Counted from the first letter of the stretch, positions 28,015 through 38,447 are shown. The stretch: DNA of 64,000 bases from Deltaproteobacteria bacterium (GCA_018399745.1 JAGYNZ010000002.1:97826-161825), one strand, 5' to 3'. Translations and numbers: made by a program. Notes: generated by a model from the sequence alone, not told the origin.

Positions 28015-30294
28015 ATGCGCATAGATCAGATACATATGGCGGATAGCGGCAGGTTACTGAGTCAACTCGCTGATCGGATTTCATATCTCATTGATATCAA
28101 GGGCAACAGTGAGTATGGCAATATTGGTAGTCTTCTTGGGCAGATCCAGAGGCTTCGGCAGTCTCTTTTTGAGATAAAAGAGTCGGATCTTTTCGAGGAA
28201 ATCGACCGGATCGAGGACAGGATCTCATTTCTTGAGGACAGAGTCGCTGAGAAGCTCAGTCCTGCAGAGATTGTAAACATCGTTCGCAGCCCCCAGCGTT
28301 TTACGCTTATGGATATCCTGGAGAATGTATACGATTCCTACACCGAGTTGGGCGGGGAGGGAGAGTGTAATATTGATCCTGCGATAGTAGTCGCAAGGGC
28401 TACCATATCCAGAAGAGTCAAGAACAGGCTTTATAGCCATCAAGTCATGGTCATTGGTCATGAAAAGGGCCAGGGAGAGGAATACAGAAATGGAGGATGT
28501 GCCAGGCCCTGGGGAAATAATAAGGCCCTTAAATATATGAGGGTAGCTGAGACCGAAGGTATTCCCATACATTTCTATATTTTTACCCCTGGATCCTATC
28601 CTATTGAAGATTACCCCGGAGCTGCGCAGCAGATAGCCCGTAATCTATACGTAATGGCAAAGTTAAAGGTCCCCATGGTGTCTTTTATCTCTGAGGGAGG
28701 CTCCGGTGGCGCTGAGGCAATAGGGGCTTCAGGTCTCAGACTTATGGGTTCAAGAGGCTATTACTCGGTCATTTCTCCGGAAGGTGCGGCTGCAATAGAA
28801 GGGAAAATAAGAGAGGGCGAAAAGCTCCCGAGAAAATTGTTGGAACACTGTGCTGCTCAGTTAAAGATAACTGCTGAGGACAACCTGAGACTTGGAACTA
28901 TTGACCGTATTATAGGCGAACCCCCACTTGGAGCCAGGCGGGATGATTTTCCTTTTTTTCGCAGACTTCGCTATGAAATGCTTCGTGCCACCGACGAGTT
29001 GGTACTGAAGACCAAAAACTTCAGGGCCTTCAGGGCCTATGCCTTGAAAAGACAGGCAGAGGAGGGGAAAGATGTCCCGGAAGACTTTGATTTATTTATC
29101 GGTTGGAGTCTCACAGACCTTGAAAGGGAACGACTTCTTGAATTCAGATTCAAGAAATATATAGAGCTGGGAAAGGGGTATTTTATTGAGAATAAAAATA
29201 TTTTAACCCAGGGGATCAGGAAGACAAAGGTCTTTGCCAGCAAGACTTACTATGATATAAGGTATGGCCTTCTGCGGCCGCATCACCGAAACGTTCAGAA
29301 GGTAATAGAAGAGGTGTCGGGTGAAGGTTCGGTATTTCTTCGAAAGGTCACGGAGCCGGTAAGAGCGGCCTATGACTTTGTTTTTCCTCAACCTGAACGC
29401 CCAAGTAAAGTCATACGTTCCGGGGAGCCTGAACGTAAATCGATTTTTGCAGAAGAGTGGGATCCTTACGTCAGTCCACTTGCCAATGAAGACTGTACTG
29501 TTACCTGTCCTAATGCTGCAAAATATGGATGTCTTGATCTTTGGGTCCCTGATCTATATGGGGAATTCTGCGGAGTATGCCCGAACTGCGGCCACCATTT
29601 TCCACTTGAGTATCAGTGGTATCTTGAGAACCTTTTTGATAAAAATTCAGTCCGTGAATTCAACGCCCATATAGCTTCATGTAATCCACTTGGTTTTCAG
29701 GGTTATAGTGCCCGTCTTCAGAAGGACATCAAACATACAGGTCGCAATTCCAGCATAATAACCTTTGAAGCTGAAGTTTGGGGAATAAGACTCGTAGTGG
29801 CAATGCTCTTCAGCAACTTCAGGGGTGGGACGGTTGGAGTCGCTGAGGGAGAGAAGTTCGTAAGGGCATGCGATGTGGCCAGTACTACCCGAAGGCCTCT
29901 TTTGGCTTACATACACAGTACCGGTGGGATCCGTATTCACGAAGGGACACTCGGTGTGGTTCAGATGCCGAAATGCACCTTTGGAGTCAGAGAATATAAT
30001 GACAACGGTGGTCTCTATATAGTTGTCTATGATAACAATTCTTATGCTGGTCCTGTGGCAAGTTTTTTGGGGTGTTCGCTGTATCAATTCGGCATACGTT
30101 CTTCCAGAATCGGTTTTGCGGGCCCAAGAGTCATAAGGGAAACTACCGGTCAGGACGTTCCCACTGATTATCACAGTGCCAAGAATGCCCTAAAACGGGG
30201 TCACATTCAAGGAATTTGGGACAGGCGCGAGTTCAAAAAAAACCTTTACGACGCCCTGATGACGCTGGGCGGCCCCAATCTTTATTACAAATGA
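28015..30294 (+). CDS. Fused acetyl-CoA carboxylase carboxyltransferase (AccA-like then AccD-like)
   Basis: N-terminal half ARNLYVMAKLKVPMVSFISEGGSGGAEAIG...YYSVISPEGAAAI (AccA-like); C-terminal half CGVCPNCGHHFPL zinc motif and FRGGTVGVAEGEKFVRACDVAS..RPLLAYIHSTGGIRIHEG (AccD-like). Confidence 0.85.
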   Translation: MRIDQIHMADSGRLLSQLADRISYLIDIKGNSEYGNIGSLLGQIQRLRQSLFEIKESDLFEEIDRIEDRISFLEDRVAEKLSPAEIVNIVRSPQRFTLMDILENVYDSYTELGGEGECNIDPAIVVARATISRRVKNRLYSHQVMVIGHEKGQGEEYRNGGCARPWGNNKALKYMRVAETEGIPIHFYIFTPGSYPIEDYPGAAQQIARNLYVMAKLKVPMVSFISEGGSGGAEAIGASGLRLMGSRGYYSVISPEGAAAIEGKIREGEKLPRKLLEHCAAQLKITAEDNLRLGTIDRIIGEPPLGARRDDFPFFRRLRYEMLRATDELVLKTKNFRAFRAYALKRQAEEGKDVPEDFDLFIGWSLTDLERERLLEFRFKKYIELGKGYFIENKNILTQGIRKTKVFASKTYYDIRYGLLRPHHRNVQKVIEEVSGEGSVFLRKVTEPVRAAYDFVFPQPERPSKVIRSGEPERKSIFAEEWDPYVSPLANEDCTVTCPNAAKYGCLDLWVPDLYGEFCGVCPNCGHHFPLEYQWYLENLFDKNSVREFNAHIASCNPLGFQGYSARLQKDIKHTGRNSSIITFEAEVWGIRLVVAMLFSNFRGGTVGVAEGEKFVRACDVASTTRRPLLAYIHSTGGIRIHEGTLGVVQMPKCTFGVREYNDNGGLYIVVYDNNSYAGPVASFLGCSLYQFGIRSSRIGFAGPRVIRETTGQDVPTDYHSAKNALKRGHIQGIWDRREFKKNLYDALMTLGGPNLYYK

Positions 30295-30310
30295 GTCTCT
30301 TGCAAAATTT

Positions 30311-30955
30311 ATGGATATCAATCTCAATGACCTATTAAGGCGCTATCGTTCTCATCCTTTTGAAGACTATTTTGTCGAGACACCCCATACAGGTGTGGTG
30401 TTCTTTAAGGTAAAGGAGGGACAAACCGTCAAAGGACCAGGTGGCGAATGGCTCCATAGACCAGGGACCCTGCTCTATGTCATTGAGAGGGAAAGGAATG
30501 TGAAACGTATGACCGCCCTCTGGAGTGGACAAATTAGTGGAATACGTCTTGATATAGAGGGTCAATTTGTCGAGGCAGGCGAACCGCTCTTTTCTATCCG
30601 GCACCAGCTGGATAAGGAAGAAATTATTGATCGTATTTTGACTCAGGTTTTATATATCTTTTCTGCCCCCCAGCGGGCCAGGTATTTTCTCACACCTGAG
30701 ATTTCGGCGAGGATGGAAAAGCAGTTTAAACAGGGAGTGTCCGTTGAATTAGGGGAAGACGTGTTGATCATGTCCTTGATGAAAAGAGATACCATGATCA
30801 GTTACGAAGGCGTCCCGGGATCACTTTACAAGGTTTATTTCAATTCAGGGGATATGGTAGAACAGGGGTCCCCTCTTCTGGGGATCTGTTCTCCTGATAA
30901 GCTTCAGTATGTGCAGAAAGTAATCCACAGGATCCGCACAGAGTGGGAAAAGTAG
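30311..30955 (+). CDS. Biotin/lipoyl-attachment-like protein with two tandem domains
   Basis: NVKRMTALWSGQISGIRLDIEGQFVEAGEPLFSI and IMSLMKRDTMISYEGVPGSLYKVYFNSGDMVEQGSPLLGI both resemble biotinyl hairpins; directly follows BC and CT genes. Confidence 0.7.
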   Translation: MDINLNDLLRRYRSHPFEDYFVETPHTGVVFFKVKEGQTVKGPGGEWLHRPGTLLYVIERERNVKRMTALWSGQISGIRLDIEGQFVEAGEPLFSIRHQLDKEEIIDRILTQVLYIFSAPQRARYFLTPEISARMEKQFKQGVSVELGEDVLIMSLMKRDTMISYEGVPGSLYKVYFNSGDMVEQGSPLLGICSPDKLQYVQKVIHRIRTEWEK

Positions 30956-31079
30956 GGAAATTAGCAAGTCTCAGGGATTCATGATTGCCTCGGTTTCATT
31001 GACCTTGAGATTTATTAGCTCTCGGGCCTTTGCCATACCTCAAAGCGTTCTCAATATGCCTTTCATCGGAATTCAGAAA

Positions 31080-32162
31080 TCAACAGTTTAGATTTTTTTG
31101 ATCCCTGGACCTTTTAACACATGCTTTTTTCTCGGTTGAGGCCTTGTCAAGGTCTATTATATTAATATTGCCGAGGTAATTCTTGGTTACATGGCAAGTC
31201 ACATTACGGATCCTGGTAATAAGGTCCCCAAGTTTTTCAATGTCTCGGCATATTGATTGCAGTATTTTAAAATTTGGATCATTTTCACGAATACGATATC
31301 TCAATAGCTCACCCCATCCCAGAATAGACTGCATGGGTTGACTTAACTCATGAGCTGCTGAGCCTGCCATTTCAATAACGCCCTTAAGCTTTTCCTGCTC
31401 AAGTCTCATGTCCTGTACCCGCTTGATTTCAGTGATATTCAGGGCCAGTTCCGCAACCTGCAGGGTATTTCTTTTGAGATCCTTAATAGGGATTGCGGTC
31501 ACCAGAAACCATTGATCCGTTTTGTAATTATGGTGTTCTATAGATTGGGTGTTGCCTGACAGCAATGCCAGCTTGGCTGGGCAACGGGCACAAGGAAGAA
31601 TGCCCTGGGGGATAACTTCGGTACAGAGTTGTCCTGGAGAGAAATCTTCTATTTTATATAGGCTTTGGGCTATCGAATTCATCCAGGCCACGGTAAGGTC
31701 TGAATTTAACACGATCAGAGCAGCCTTCATGTGCTCTACTATTCTTTCCCATGTATGCCTTTCTTGAGTCAGCCTCTGCTCTTCAGCACTATCTCCAAGG
31801 GCCCTTTTTATATGCAATTCCAACTCTTTGGTGTCAACGGGCTTCTGTAGATAGGTATATGCCCCTTGTCTAACTGATTCGACAGCATCATCCACTGTCC
31901 CGTATGCAGTCATGATGATAATTGGGATATGTGGATTTCTGAGATGGATTTTATTTACCAGATCCGAGCCTCTCAGGCCTTCCATGCGCTGATCAGTGAG
32001 CACTATTGAAAAGTTGTCTTGTTCAAAAATAGACAAGGCCTCCTTGGGATCTATACAGGTTACCACATGATATCCCATAAGCTTTAAGCGAATCTCCATC
32101 ACCTGCAGAATGTTATAGTCATCATCTACTAACAATATATGTGGAGAAACAGCATTATTCAT
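31080..32162 (-). CDS. Receiver-PAS-HisKA-like protein lacking ATPase domain
   Basis: ILLVDDDYNILQVMEIRLKLMGY...LQKPVDTKELELHIKRAL; PAS-like region; AGSAAHELSQPMQSILGWGELL H-box; no N/G boxes. Confidence 0.8.
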   Translation of the reverse strand: MNNAVSPHILLVDDDYNILQVMEIRLKLMGYHVVTCIDPKEALSIFEQDNFSIVLTDQRMEGLRGSDLVNKIHLRNPHIPIIIMTAYGTVDDAVESVRQGAYTYLQKPVDTKELELHIKRALGDSAEEQRLTQERHTWERIVEHMKAALIVLNSDLTVAWMNSIAQSLYKIEDFSPGQLCTEVIPQGILPCARCPAKLALLSGNTQSIEHHNYKTDQWFLVTAIPIKDLKRNTLQVAELALNITEIKRVQDMRLEQEKLKGVIEMAGSAAHELSQPMQSILGWGELLRYRIRENDPNFKILQSICRDIEKLGDLITRIRNVTCHVTKNYLGNINIIDLDKASTEKKACVKRSRDQKNLNC

Positions 32163-32413
32163 TTTAAGAATGATCGCTAATACCTGAGGATTTTCTTGTT
32201 GTTTTTAATTTAGAAGCAAAATTAATGCCATTAAGTATGGTAAGGATTTACACTACAGAAAGTGTCTACATGATTCCGCTCAAAACAATGCAGCACAATG
32301 TGATATTTTGTTAATGAAATGGTTACCTTGTTTATGAAACTACGTTTTGAGCAATAAGGAGCCCATGCCGGAAACGGGAATTTTTTAATTAATTTAGTGA
32401 AATCTATACACTA

Positions 32414-33280
32414 TTATTCCTTCAAGACCCTCAGGCTTAAATCGCTTGCACCGGCCGAATGAGTGATTAGCCCCACTGAGATTATGTCTACACCGGTTTC
32501 GGCAATTTCCCGAATATTTTCAAGGTTTATTCCACCTGATGCCTCAAGGATTATGTCAGGCCTGAGTCTTTTCGCAAGAGATACGGCATCCCTGAGCGTT
32601 GCCGGATCCATATTATCCAGAAGAACTGTATCCGCACCGGCCTCTATGGCCTCTTTAAGCTCTTCAATCTCTGTAACCTCTATTTCCAGTAAAAGCGTAT
32701 GTGGCGCCTTGGACCTGGCCAAGGTTATGCTCTTTTTTATAGAACCACATGCCGTGATATGATTATCTTTAATAAGAAGACCATCCGAGAGACCATGGCG
32801 ATGATTATGACCTCCTCCTATCCTTACTGCATACTTCTGAAGCAGTCTCATTCCCGGTGTAGTCTTTCTGGTGTCCACCAGTATACAGGGAAGGTCTGAG
32901 AGTTCCCTTACAAAATCTCTGGTAAGGGTGGCAATTCCGCACAGGCGTTGAAGAAAATTAAGTGCCACACGCTCTGCCTGGAGAATGGCGGCAAGCTTGC
33001 CGTAAAGCCCCATGACTATATCACCGCTAGAGACCTCTGAGCCCTCTTCTATTATTTCTTTAAACTGGATTTCAGGGTCCATTTGCCTGAAGACTTCCTT
33101 GGCTAAAAATGTCCCTGCAATGACAATGTTTTCCTTGGCAATAATAATAGCAGAGCCGAGAATCTCAGGGGGCACAATGGCGTCAGTGGTTATGTCACCA
33201 TGTTCAAGATCTTCCGCCAACGCCGCCACCACCTGCTGACTGTATAAAAAGCGATGGGGAGGATAAATGTGTGAGACCAT
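32414..33280 (-). CDS. nadC: Nicotinate-nucleotide pyrophosphorylase (carboxylating)
   Basis: EDLEHGDITTDAIVP, ERVALNFLQRLCGIATLT, DTRKTTPGMRLLQKYAVRIGGGHNHRHGLSDGLLIKDNH. Confidence 0.96.
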   Translation of the reverse strand: MVSHIYPPHRFLYSQQVVAALAEDLEHGDITTDAIVPPEILGSAIIIAKENIVIAGTFLAKEVFRQMDPEIQFKEIIEEGSEVSSGDIVMGLYGKLAAILQAERVALNFLQRLCGIATLTRDFVRELSDLPCILVDTRKTTPGMRLLQKYAVRIGGGHNHRHGLSDGLLIKDNHITACGSIKKSITLARSKAPHTLLLEIEVTEIEELKEAIEAGADTVLLDNMDPATLRDAVSLAKRLRPDIILEASGGINLENIREIAETGVDIISVGLITHSAGASDLSLRVLKE

Positions 33281-33283
33281 TGT

Positions 33284-35983
33284 CTAGCTCCTGAGTATGG
33301 CTTGAAGGGTCTCCTTGTGGGAGACGATTTTTTCCAATTTGATCTGAAATTTATTGATCTTGTCGAACTCCTTTTGTACGATTTCTTGAGGCGCCCTGGA
33401 AAGAAAGTGTTCATTCTTGAGTTTGGCCTCTGTCTTGATAATTTCCTTGTTGAGCTTGTCTTCCTCTTTGGTAAGCTTTCGAAGTTCTTCATCGATATCT
33501 ACAAATCCCTCAAGAGGTATAAAAATTTCAATATCTTCAAGTATGATCGTCGCTGCGCCTTCAGGACGCAGTTCTTCTTTGCTCATAAGATCTAAGGTCT
33601 TGATCCCGACAAGTGTATTTATGGCCTTTTTCTGGGAATTTAGAAAATCGTATGCCTTATCAGAGTGTGCCAGGGCCATAACAATGATTTTGGCCCCCGG
33701 ATGTATCCCCAGCTCAGATCTGGCATTTCGGATAGAACTTACCACCTCCATAACTTGTTTTATTATGTCTTCCGCCGCAACATCGGTCCATGAATCAATC
33801 TGCTTGGGAAAGGGGGAGACCATGATGTGATCTCTTTGCCCTGGCAGATGCTGCCAGAGTTCCTCTGTTACAAACGGTATAAAGGGATGAAAAAGCCTGA
33901 GGCTGTGATCAAATACAGTGAGTGTCACCCATCTGGCTGCGTCCTGCCTATCAGTTTCATCTCCTGTTAGTGCCGGTTTTGCAAGCTCGAGATACCAATC
34001 GCAGTACTCATGCCAAAAGAATTGATATAGTTCTTTCGCGGCAACATCAAAGTCGAATTCGTCAAGTGCCTTTCGAACAGTGCCGGTGACTTGGCTGAGA
34101 CGTGAGAGTATCCATCGTTCTGATGGATCATGAAAGGATTCGGGCTCAGCAGGCTCGGCCAAGGCACCTTGACTGGTTTTTAGATTAAGAAGTACAAACC
34201 GTGCTGCATTCCAGATTTTGTTGACAAAGTGACGGTAACCCTCGATCCTTTCTTCGGCCAGCTTTATGTCTCTGCCTTGGGCTGCGAACGCCGCCAGTGT
34301 GAAGCGTACCGCATCGGTTCCGTATTTTTCCATGATGGTCAAAGGATCAATTACATTTCCCTTTGACTTGCTCATCTTTTTACCCTCAATATCCCTTATG
34401 AGGGCATGTAGATATACATGCCTGAAAGGGACATCCCCCATGAAGTGGAGGCCCATCATCATCATCCTGGCTACCCAGAAGAAAAGAATGTCAAAGCTCG
34501 TTATGAGCACCGACGTGGGATAAAAGGTCTTCAGCTCAGGGGTCTTATCCGGCCATCCAAGCGTAGAGAAGGGCCATATGGCTGAGCTGAACCAGGTATC
34601 AAGTACATCGCTTTCCTGCTCCAGAGCTGTATTCCCGCACTTGGGACATGCCTTGGGTTCCTCTCTTGACACAATGACCTCACCGCAGGACAAGCAGGTC
34701 CATGCCGGGATGCGGTGTCCCCACCATATCTGGCGGGATATGCACCAGTCACGGATAGTGGTCATCCACTCGTCATATGTCCTTTCCCATGAGGCGGGGA
34801 CAAGTATGGTCCGCTTATCCTTTACTGCCTTGAGAGCAGGTTCTGCCAAAGGCGCAGCTTTAACAAACCACTGCTTTGAAAGTCTGGGTTCCACCACTGT
34901 CTTGCATCGATAGCATACGCCTACTGCCAAATCGTACGCCTCTTCCTTTTCCAGCAGGCCCTGTTTTTTCAGGTCAATAATTACCCGCTTCCTTGCCTCG
35001 TAGCGGTCGAGACCGGCATACTGGCTGGCAGATTCATTAAGCGTTGCGTTTTCGTCAAAGATATTGATGGATTGAAGTCCCTGCCTTTTTGCTATCTCAA
35101 AGTCGTTAAGGTCATGCGCAGGAGTGACCTTAACTGCACCCGTACCAAATTCGGGCTCTACCGCCGCATCCGCAACTACCGGTATGCGCCTGTTTAACAG
35201 AGGAAGCATAAGATCCCTGCCGACCAAATTCTTGTAACGGGGATCTTCCGGATGGACTGCCACAGCGGTATCTCCAAGCATGGTCTCCGGTCTTGTGGTA
35301 GCAACGGTTATGAACTCAGTGTCCTGCCTTGTTTCTTCAGCAAGGGGATAACGTATGTACCACAGCTGTCCTTCTGTCTGTTTGTGCTCTACCTCAATGT
35401 CGGCAAGGGCAGTATGACACCTGGGACACCAGTTGATTATATAATTTCCTCTGTATATAAGGCCCTCTTCATACAGACGCACGAAGACCTCTTTTACCGC
35501 CCTTGAAAGGCCTTCATCCATTGTAAATCTCTCTCTTGACCAGTCACATGAACAGCCGAGGCCCTTCAGCTGTTCTATGATTCTGCCGCCGCTCGATTCC
35601 TTCCACTCCCAGACCTTCTGTATAAACTTCTCCCGTCCGAAGTCGTGACGTGAGCGACCTTCTGAGTTCATGCGGCGCTCTACCACAATCTGTGTGGCAA
35701 TACCGGCGTGATCTGTTCCTGGAACCCAAATGGTGTTATACCCATCCATCCTCTTGTATCGGACGAGGATATCCTGAAGGGTATTGTTCAGGGCATGGCC
35801 TATATGCAGTACACCAGTGACATTAGGAGGCGGTATCACCATAGAAAAATATGGGCGTCCAGGATCGAATCTGGCTGTGAATAGGCCTTTCTCTGTCCAC
35901 TCTCTGTACCAGCGGTGTTCTACATCGCCGAAATCATAAGCCTTGGGAAGTGCGTTAATAGATGCCTCATTAGGCATTAGCAT
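33284..35983 (-). CDS. valS: Valyl-tRNA synthetase
   Basis: HIGH-type PPNVTGVLHIGHALNNTLQD, KMSKSKGNVIDP, C-terminal coiled coil. Start preferred at 35983 (MLMPNEAS, AGGAG site). Confidence 0.96.
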   Translation of the reverse strand: MLMPNEASINALPKAYDFGDVEHRWYREWTEKGLFTARFDPGRPYFSMVIPPPNVTGVLHIGHALNNTLQDILVRYKRMDGYNTIWVPGTDHAGIATQIVVERRMNSEGRSRHDFGREKFIQKVWEWKESSGGRIIEQLKGLGCSCDWSRERFTMDEGLSRAVKEVFVRLYEEGLIYRGNYIINWCPRCHTALADIEVEHKQTEGQLWYIRYPLAEETRQDTEFITVATTRPETMLGDTAVAVHPEDPRYKNLVGRDLMLPLLNRRIPVVADAAVEPEFGTGAVKVTPAHDLNDFEIAKRQGLQSINIFDENATLNESASQYAGLDRYEARKRVIIDLKKQGLLEKEEAYDLAVGVCYRCKTVVEPRLSKQWFVKAAPLAEPALKAVKDKRTILVPASWERTYDEWMTTIRDWCISRQIWWGHRIPAWTCLSCGEVIVSREEPKACPKCGNTALEQESDVLDTWFSSAIWPFSTLGWPDKTPELKTFYPTSVLITSFDILFFWVARMMMMGLHFMGDVPFRHVYLHALIRDIEGKKMSKSKGNVIDPLTIMEKYGTDAVRFTLAAFAAQGRDIKLAEERIEGYRHFVNKIWNAARFVLLNLKTSQGALAEPAEPESFHDPSERWILSRLSQVTGTVRKALDEFDFDVAAKELYQFFWHEYCDWYLELAKPALTGDETDRQDAARWVTLTVFDHSLRLFHPFIPFVTEELWQHLPGQRDHIMVSPFPKQIDSWTDVAAEDIIKQVMEVVSSIRNARSELGIHPGAKIIVMALAHSDKAYDFLNSQKKAINTLVGIKTLDLMSKEELRPEGAATIILEDIEIFIPLEGFVDIDEELRKLTKEEDKLNKEIIKTEAKLKNEHFLSRAPQEIVQKEFDKINKFQIKLEKIVSHKETLQAILRS

Positions 35984-36658
35984 TGAACTCCTTTCTTGAA
36001 AATCATGGACCAGAATAGCCTTGCTCCATGGAAAAGACAACTGTAAGGAGCCGACTTGTATTACACTCTACGTCAAAAATGATCCTGTTCAGGCCGAGCT
36101 CTATTTTTGGTGAAGACTTTGTTCTTGCTTGACGGTCGCTATCTGGGTCTTGAATACCATTAGTACAGAACGACTGCCGAGATCTCTTTACCACTTTAAC
36201 GAAATACCTTTGTCGTTCATTCGATGCCGCTGTTTATGGATTCTAAACATTCTGGTCCGTCGCCAGAGCGGTCGGATTAAATCAGAATCATTAGTCTTTT
36301 TCAATCGTATTATGCAATTTTGCCGAATTGCGCTAACACAACGATGCAATGAGTTTGCACGGGATAGAGTTGATCTTGAAAATATACATTTTTTATGAGC
36401 ATAAGACTTTAGAGACATGGTGGATCTTGTCTATACCAGTCCAATTTCAGGGCCAATCGTGCTCACAAAAAATTTTTATGAAATACCGTTAAAAATGTTT
36501 GTGGAGCAAAATCTGTTAACTATTGTAATTCCAGTAAGTTCCTCAATATGTGGAGGTTATATATAAATAAAATACAATATATAGTTGACATGCCATATGT
36601 AATAAGATAAAAAACCTATGTAAAGAATGTCGTTATTTGCAACTTTCAGCAATTACTG

Positions 36659-37132
36659 GTGGTCAGCGTGTGCACGGTTTTGATTATCGACGATGAACAA
36701 ACAATTTTGACTCTGCTACACTTGGCTTTAACAGAGTTCGGATATAATGTTGAAACCGCAACTGACGGCAGGGAGGGGATTAAAAAATTCGATAGAAAGT
36801 TCATCGATATTGTAATAACAGATATCTGTATGCCTGGCATTGGGGGTAAGGACGTCGCTCGGCATATTCGAAATTCAAGCCGCAGAACAACTCCGGTTGT
36901 TGCTATTTCCGGGACGCCTTGGCTGCTTAAGGATGCCGACTTTGATAAGGTCCTTGCCAAGCCCTTCCCGCTCAAAGACCTGTATGATATTATTGAGCAC
37001 TTTTCAAATAAGCCTTACAAGATGACAGAGAATCGCCTTATGCGATTTGAGCCGACATTATACTCCCAAACACCAACTGAATATTCCAGCACTATTGGAC
37101 CCCAGGATCTACGGGGATTTCCCGGTCCTTAG
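36659..37132 (+). CDS. Receiver-domain response regulator
   Basis: VLIIDDEQTILTLLHLALTEFGYNVETATDGREGIKKF...DIVITDICMPGIGG...VLAKPFPLKDLYDII. GTG start. Confidence 0.8.
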   Translation: MVSVCTVLIIDDEQTILTLLHLALTEFGYNVETATDGREGIKKFDRKFIDIVITDICMPGIGGKDVARHIRNSSRRTTPVVAISGTPWLLKDADFDKVLAKPFPLKDLYDIIEHFSNKPYKMTENRLMRFEPTLYSQTPTEYSSTIGPQDLRGFPGP

Positions 37133-37270
37133 TGCAGTTAAGCCTCTCAAATTTTATGCACCTGTGGCGAATAGCTACCTGAGAAAATTCGCTTGATATA
37201 AGAATTAATGGAGTGTTGTTTTTGCTGTTTGATATAGGGCCATCCGACTCCTGGCGGGTTCCCTGTTTCA

Positions 37271-38209
37271 TTAAAATTTCTTTTTGTAGACATGGCAGTA
37301 TGGTCGCTGTTTTTTCTTGTCATAGTAGTCCTGATGGTACTCTTCAGCTCTCCAGAATGTACCTGCGGGGAGCACTTTTGTTGCTATTTTATACCCTTTG
37401 GCAGTGAGTATATCTATTAATTTTTTAGCAGTCTTTTTTTCATCATCTCTTTTATAAAAAACGGCTGATAAATATTGTCCTCCGATATCCGGACCCTGAC
37501 CATCGACCTGTGTCGGGTCATGAATCTCAAAGAAAAATCTGGCCAGATTTTCATAGTCCACTTCATCCGGGTCATATGTTACTTCGACCACCTCCAAGTG
37601 CCCTGTATTCCCTCGAATCACATCCTGATAAGTTGGATTTGCCGTATGACCGCCCATATAACCCGAGACCGCCGAAATGACCCCGTCTTTGTGCTCAAAG
37701 AGATGTTCTATTCCCCAAAAACAACCTCCTGCAAAGTAGGCCTTTGCTACATCAACCTCTTTTTTATTCGGTATGAATATCAGGGAGATAGAATTGACGC
37801 AATGTCTGATATTTTTCTCTGTTAAACCTTCTCCCTTGAAAATGTGACCCAGGTGCGCCCCGCAATTTGCACACAATATCTCGGTTCTTCTTCCGTCAAC
37901 ATCCTTTTGTCTTTTAACGGCACCCTTGATTTCATCATCAAAGCTCGGCCATCCGCATGTGGACGGAAACTTGTGGTCTGAACTGTAAAGTCGTGCGTTG
38001 CATCTTTTGCAGTGGTAAAAACCCTTTTCAAAAAAGTCGTTGTATTTTCCAGTGAATGGTGGCTCTGTACCTTTATGGACGATCACCCTTTCTTCTTCCT
38101 TTGAGAGTTTGTTATAGGACGTCTTATTATCCACCGGCAGTTCCTCCGAATATGAGATTAAATCAAACATTAATACTATTGAGAACGCCCAAATTATATA
38201 CTTTCGCAT
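37271..38209 (-). CDS. msrBA: Exported bifunctional methionine sulfoxide reductase (MsrB-MsrA order)
   Basis: N-terminal signal; MsrB FYHCKRCNARLYSSDHKFPSTCGWPSF..CANCGAHLGHIF..RHCVNSISL; MsrA AYFAGGCFWGIEHLF...GHLEVVEVTYDP. Confidence 0.92.
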   Translation of the reverse strand: MRKYIIWAFSIVLMFDLISYSEELPVDNKTSYNKLSKEEERVIVHKGTEPPFTGKYNDFFEKGFYHCKRCNARLYSSDHKFPSTCGWPSFDDEIKGAVKRQKDVDGRRTEILCANCGAHLGHIFKGEGLTEKNIRHCVNSISLIFIPNKKEVDVAKAYFAGGCFWGIEHLFEHKDGVISAVSGYMGGHTANPTYQDVIRGNTGHLEVVEVTYDPDEVDYENLARFFFEIHDPTQVDGQGPDIGGQYLSAVFYKRDDEKKTAKKLIDILTAKGYKIATKVLPAGTFWRAEEYHQDYYDKKKQRPYCHVYKKKF

Positions 38210-38361
38210 GAATTTGCCTTTTTATACATATAGTGCATATTTCATATTAAAATATCCCGGCCGCTCTCTTTGCCCGGCCTTACCTCACTCCACTGGGTGT
38301 GTATGAGACGCCTGCCTGAAAGGGTGGCTTATGATGGCGGATTTTCGCGGTTTTTACAGAT

Positions 38362-38395
38362 ATATCCAGGGAACGGCAGAATGTCCCCTGGATAT
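38362..38395. repeat. Perfect 10-bp inverted repeat (hairpin)
   Basis: ATATCCAGGG ... CCCTGGATAT with 14-bp loop; intergenic. Confidence 0.6.
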
Positions 38396-38447
38396 GAATT
38401 CAGTATGGAGCCGATAAGCTATACTGCTGTGGCATGTAACCCTTCTT

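Noticed and set aside
36041-36658. Long gap upstream of valS considered for a T-box, tRNA or small gene
   Set aside because: No T-box motif or tRNA-like cloverleaf seen; the short ORFs (36129..36398 +, 36188..36418 -) show no convincing protein features.
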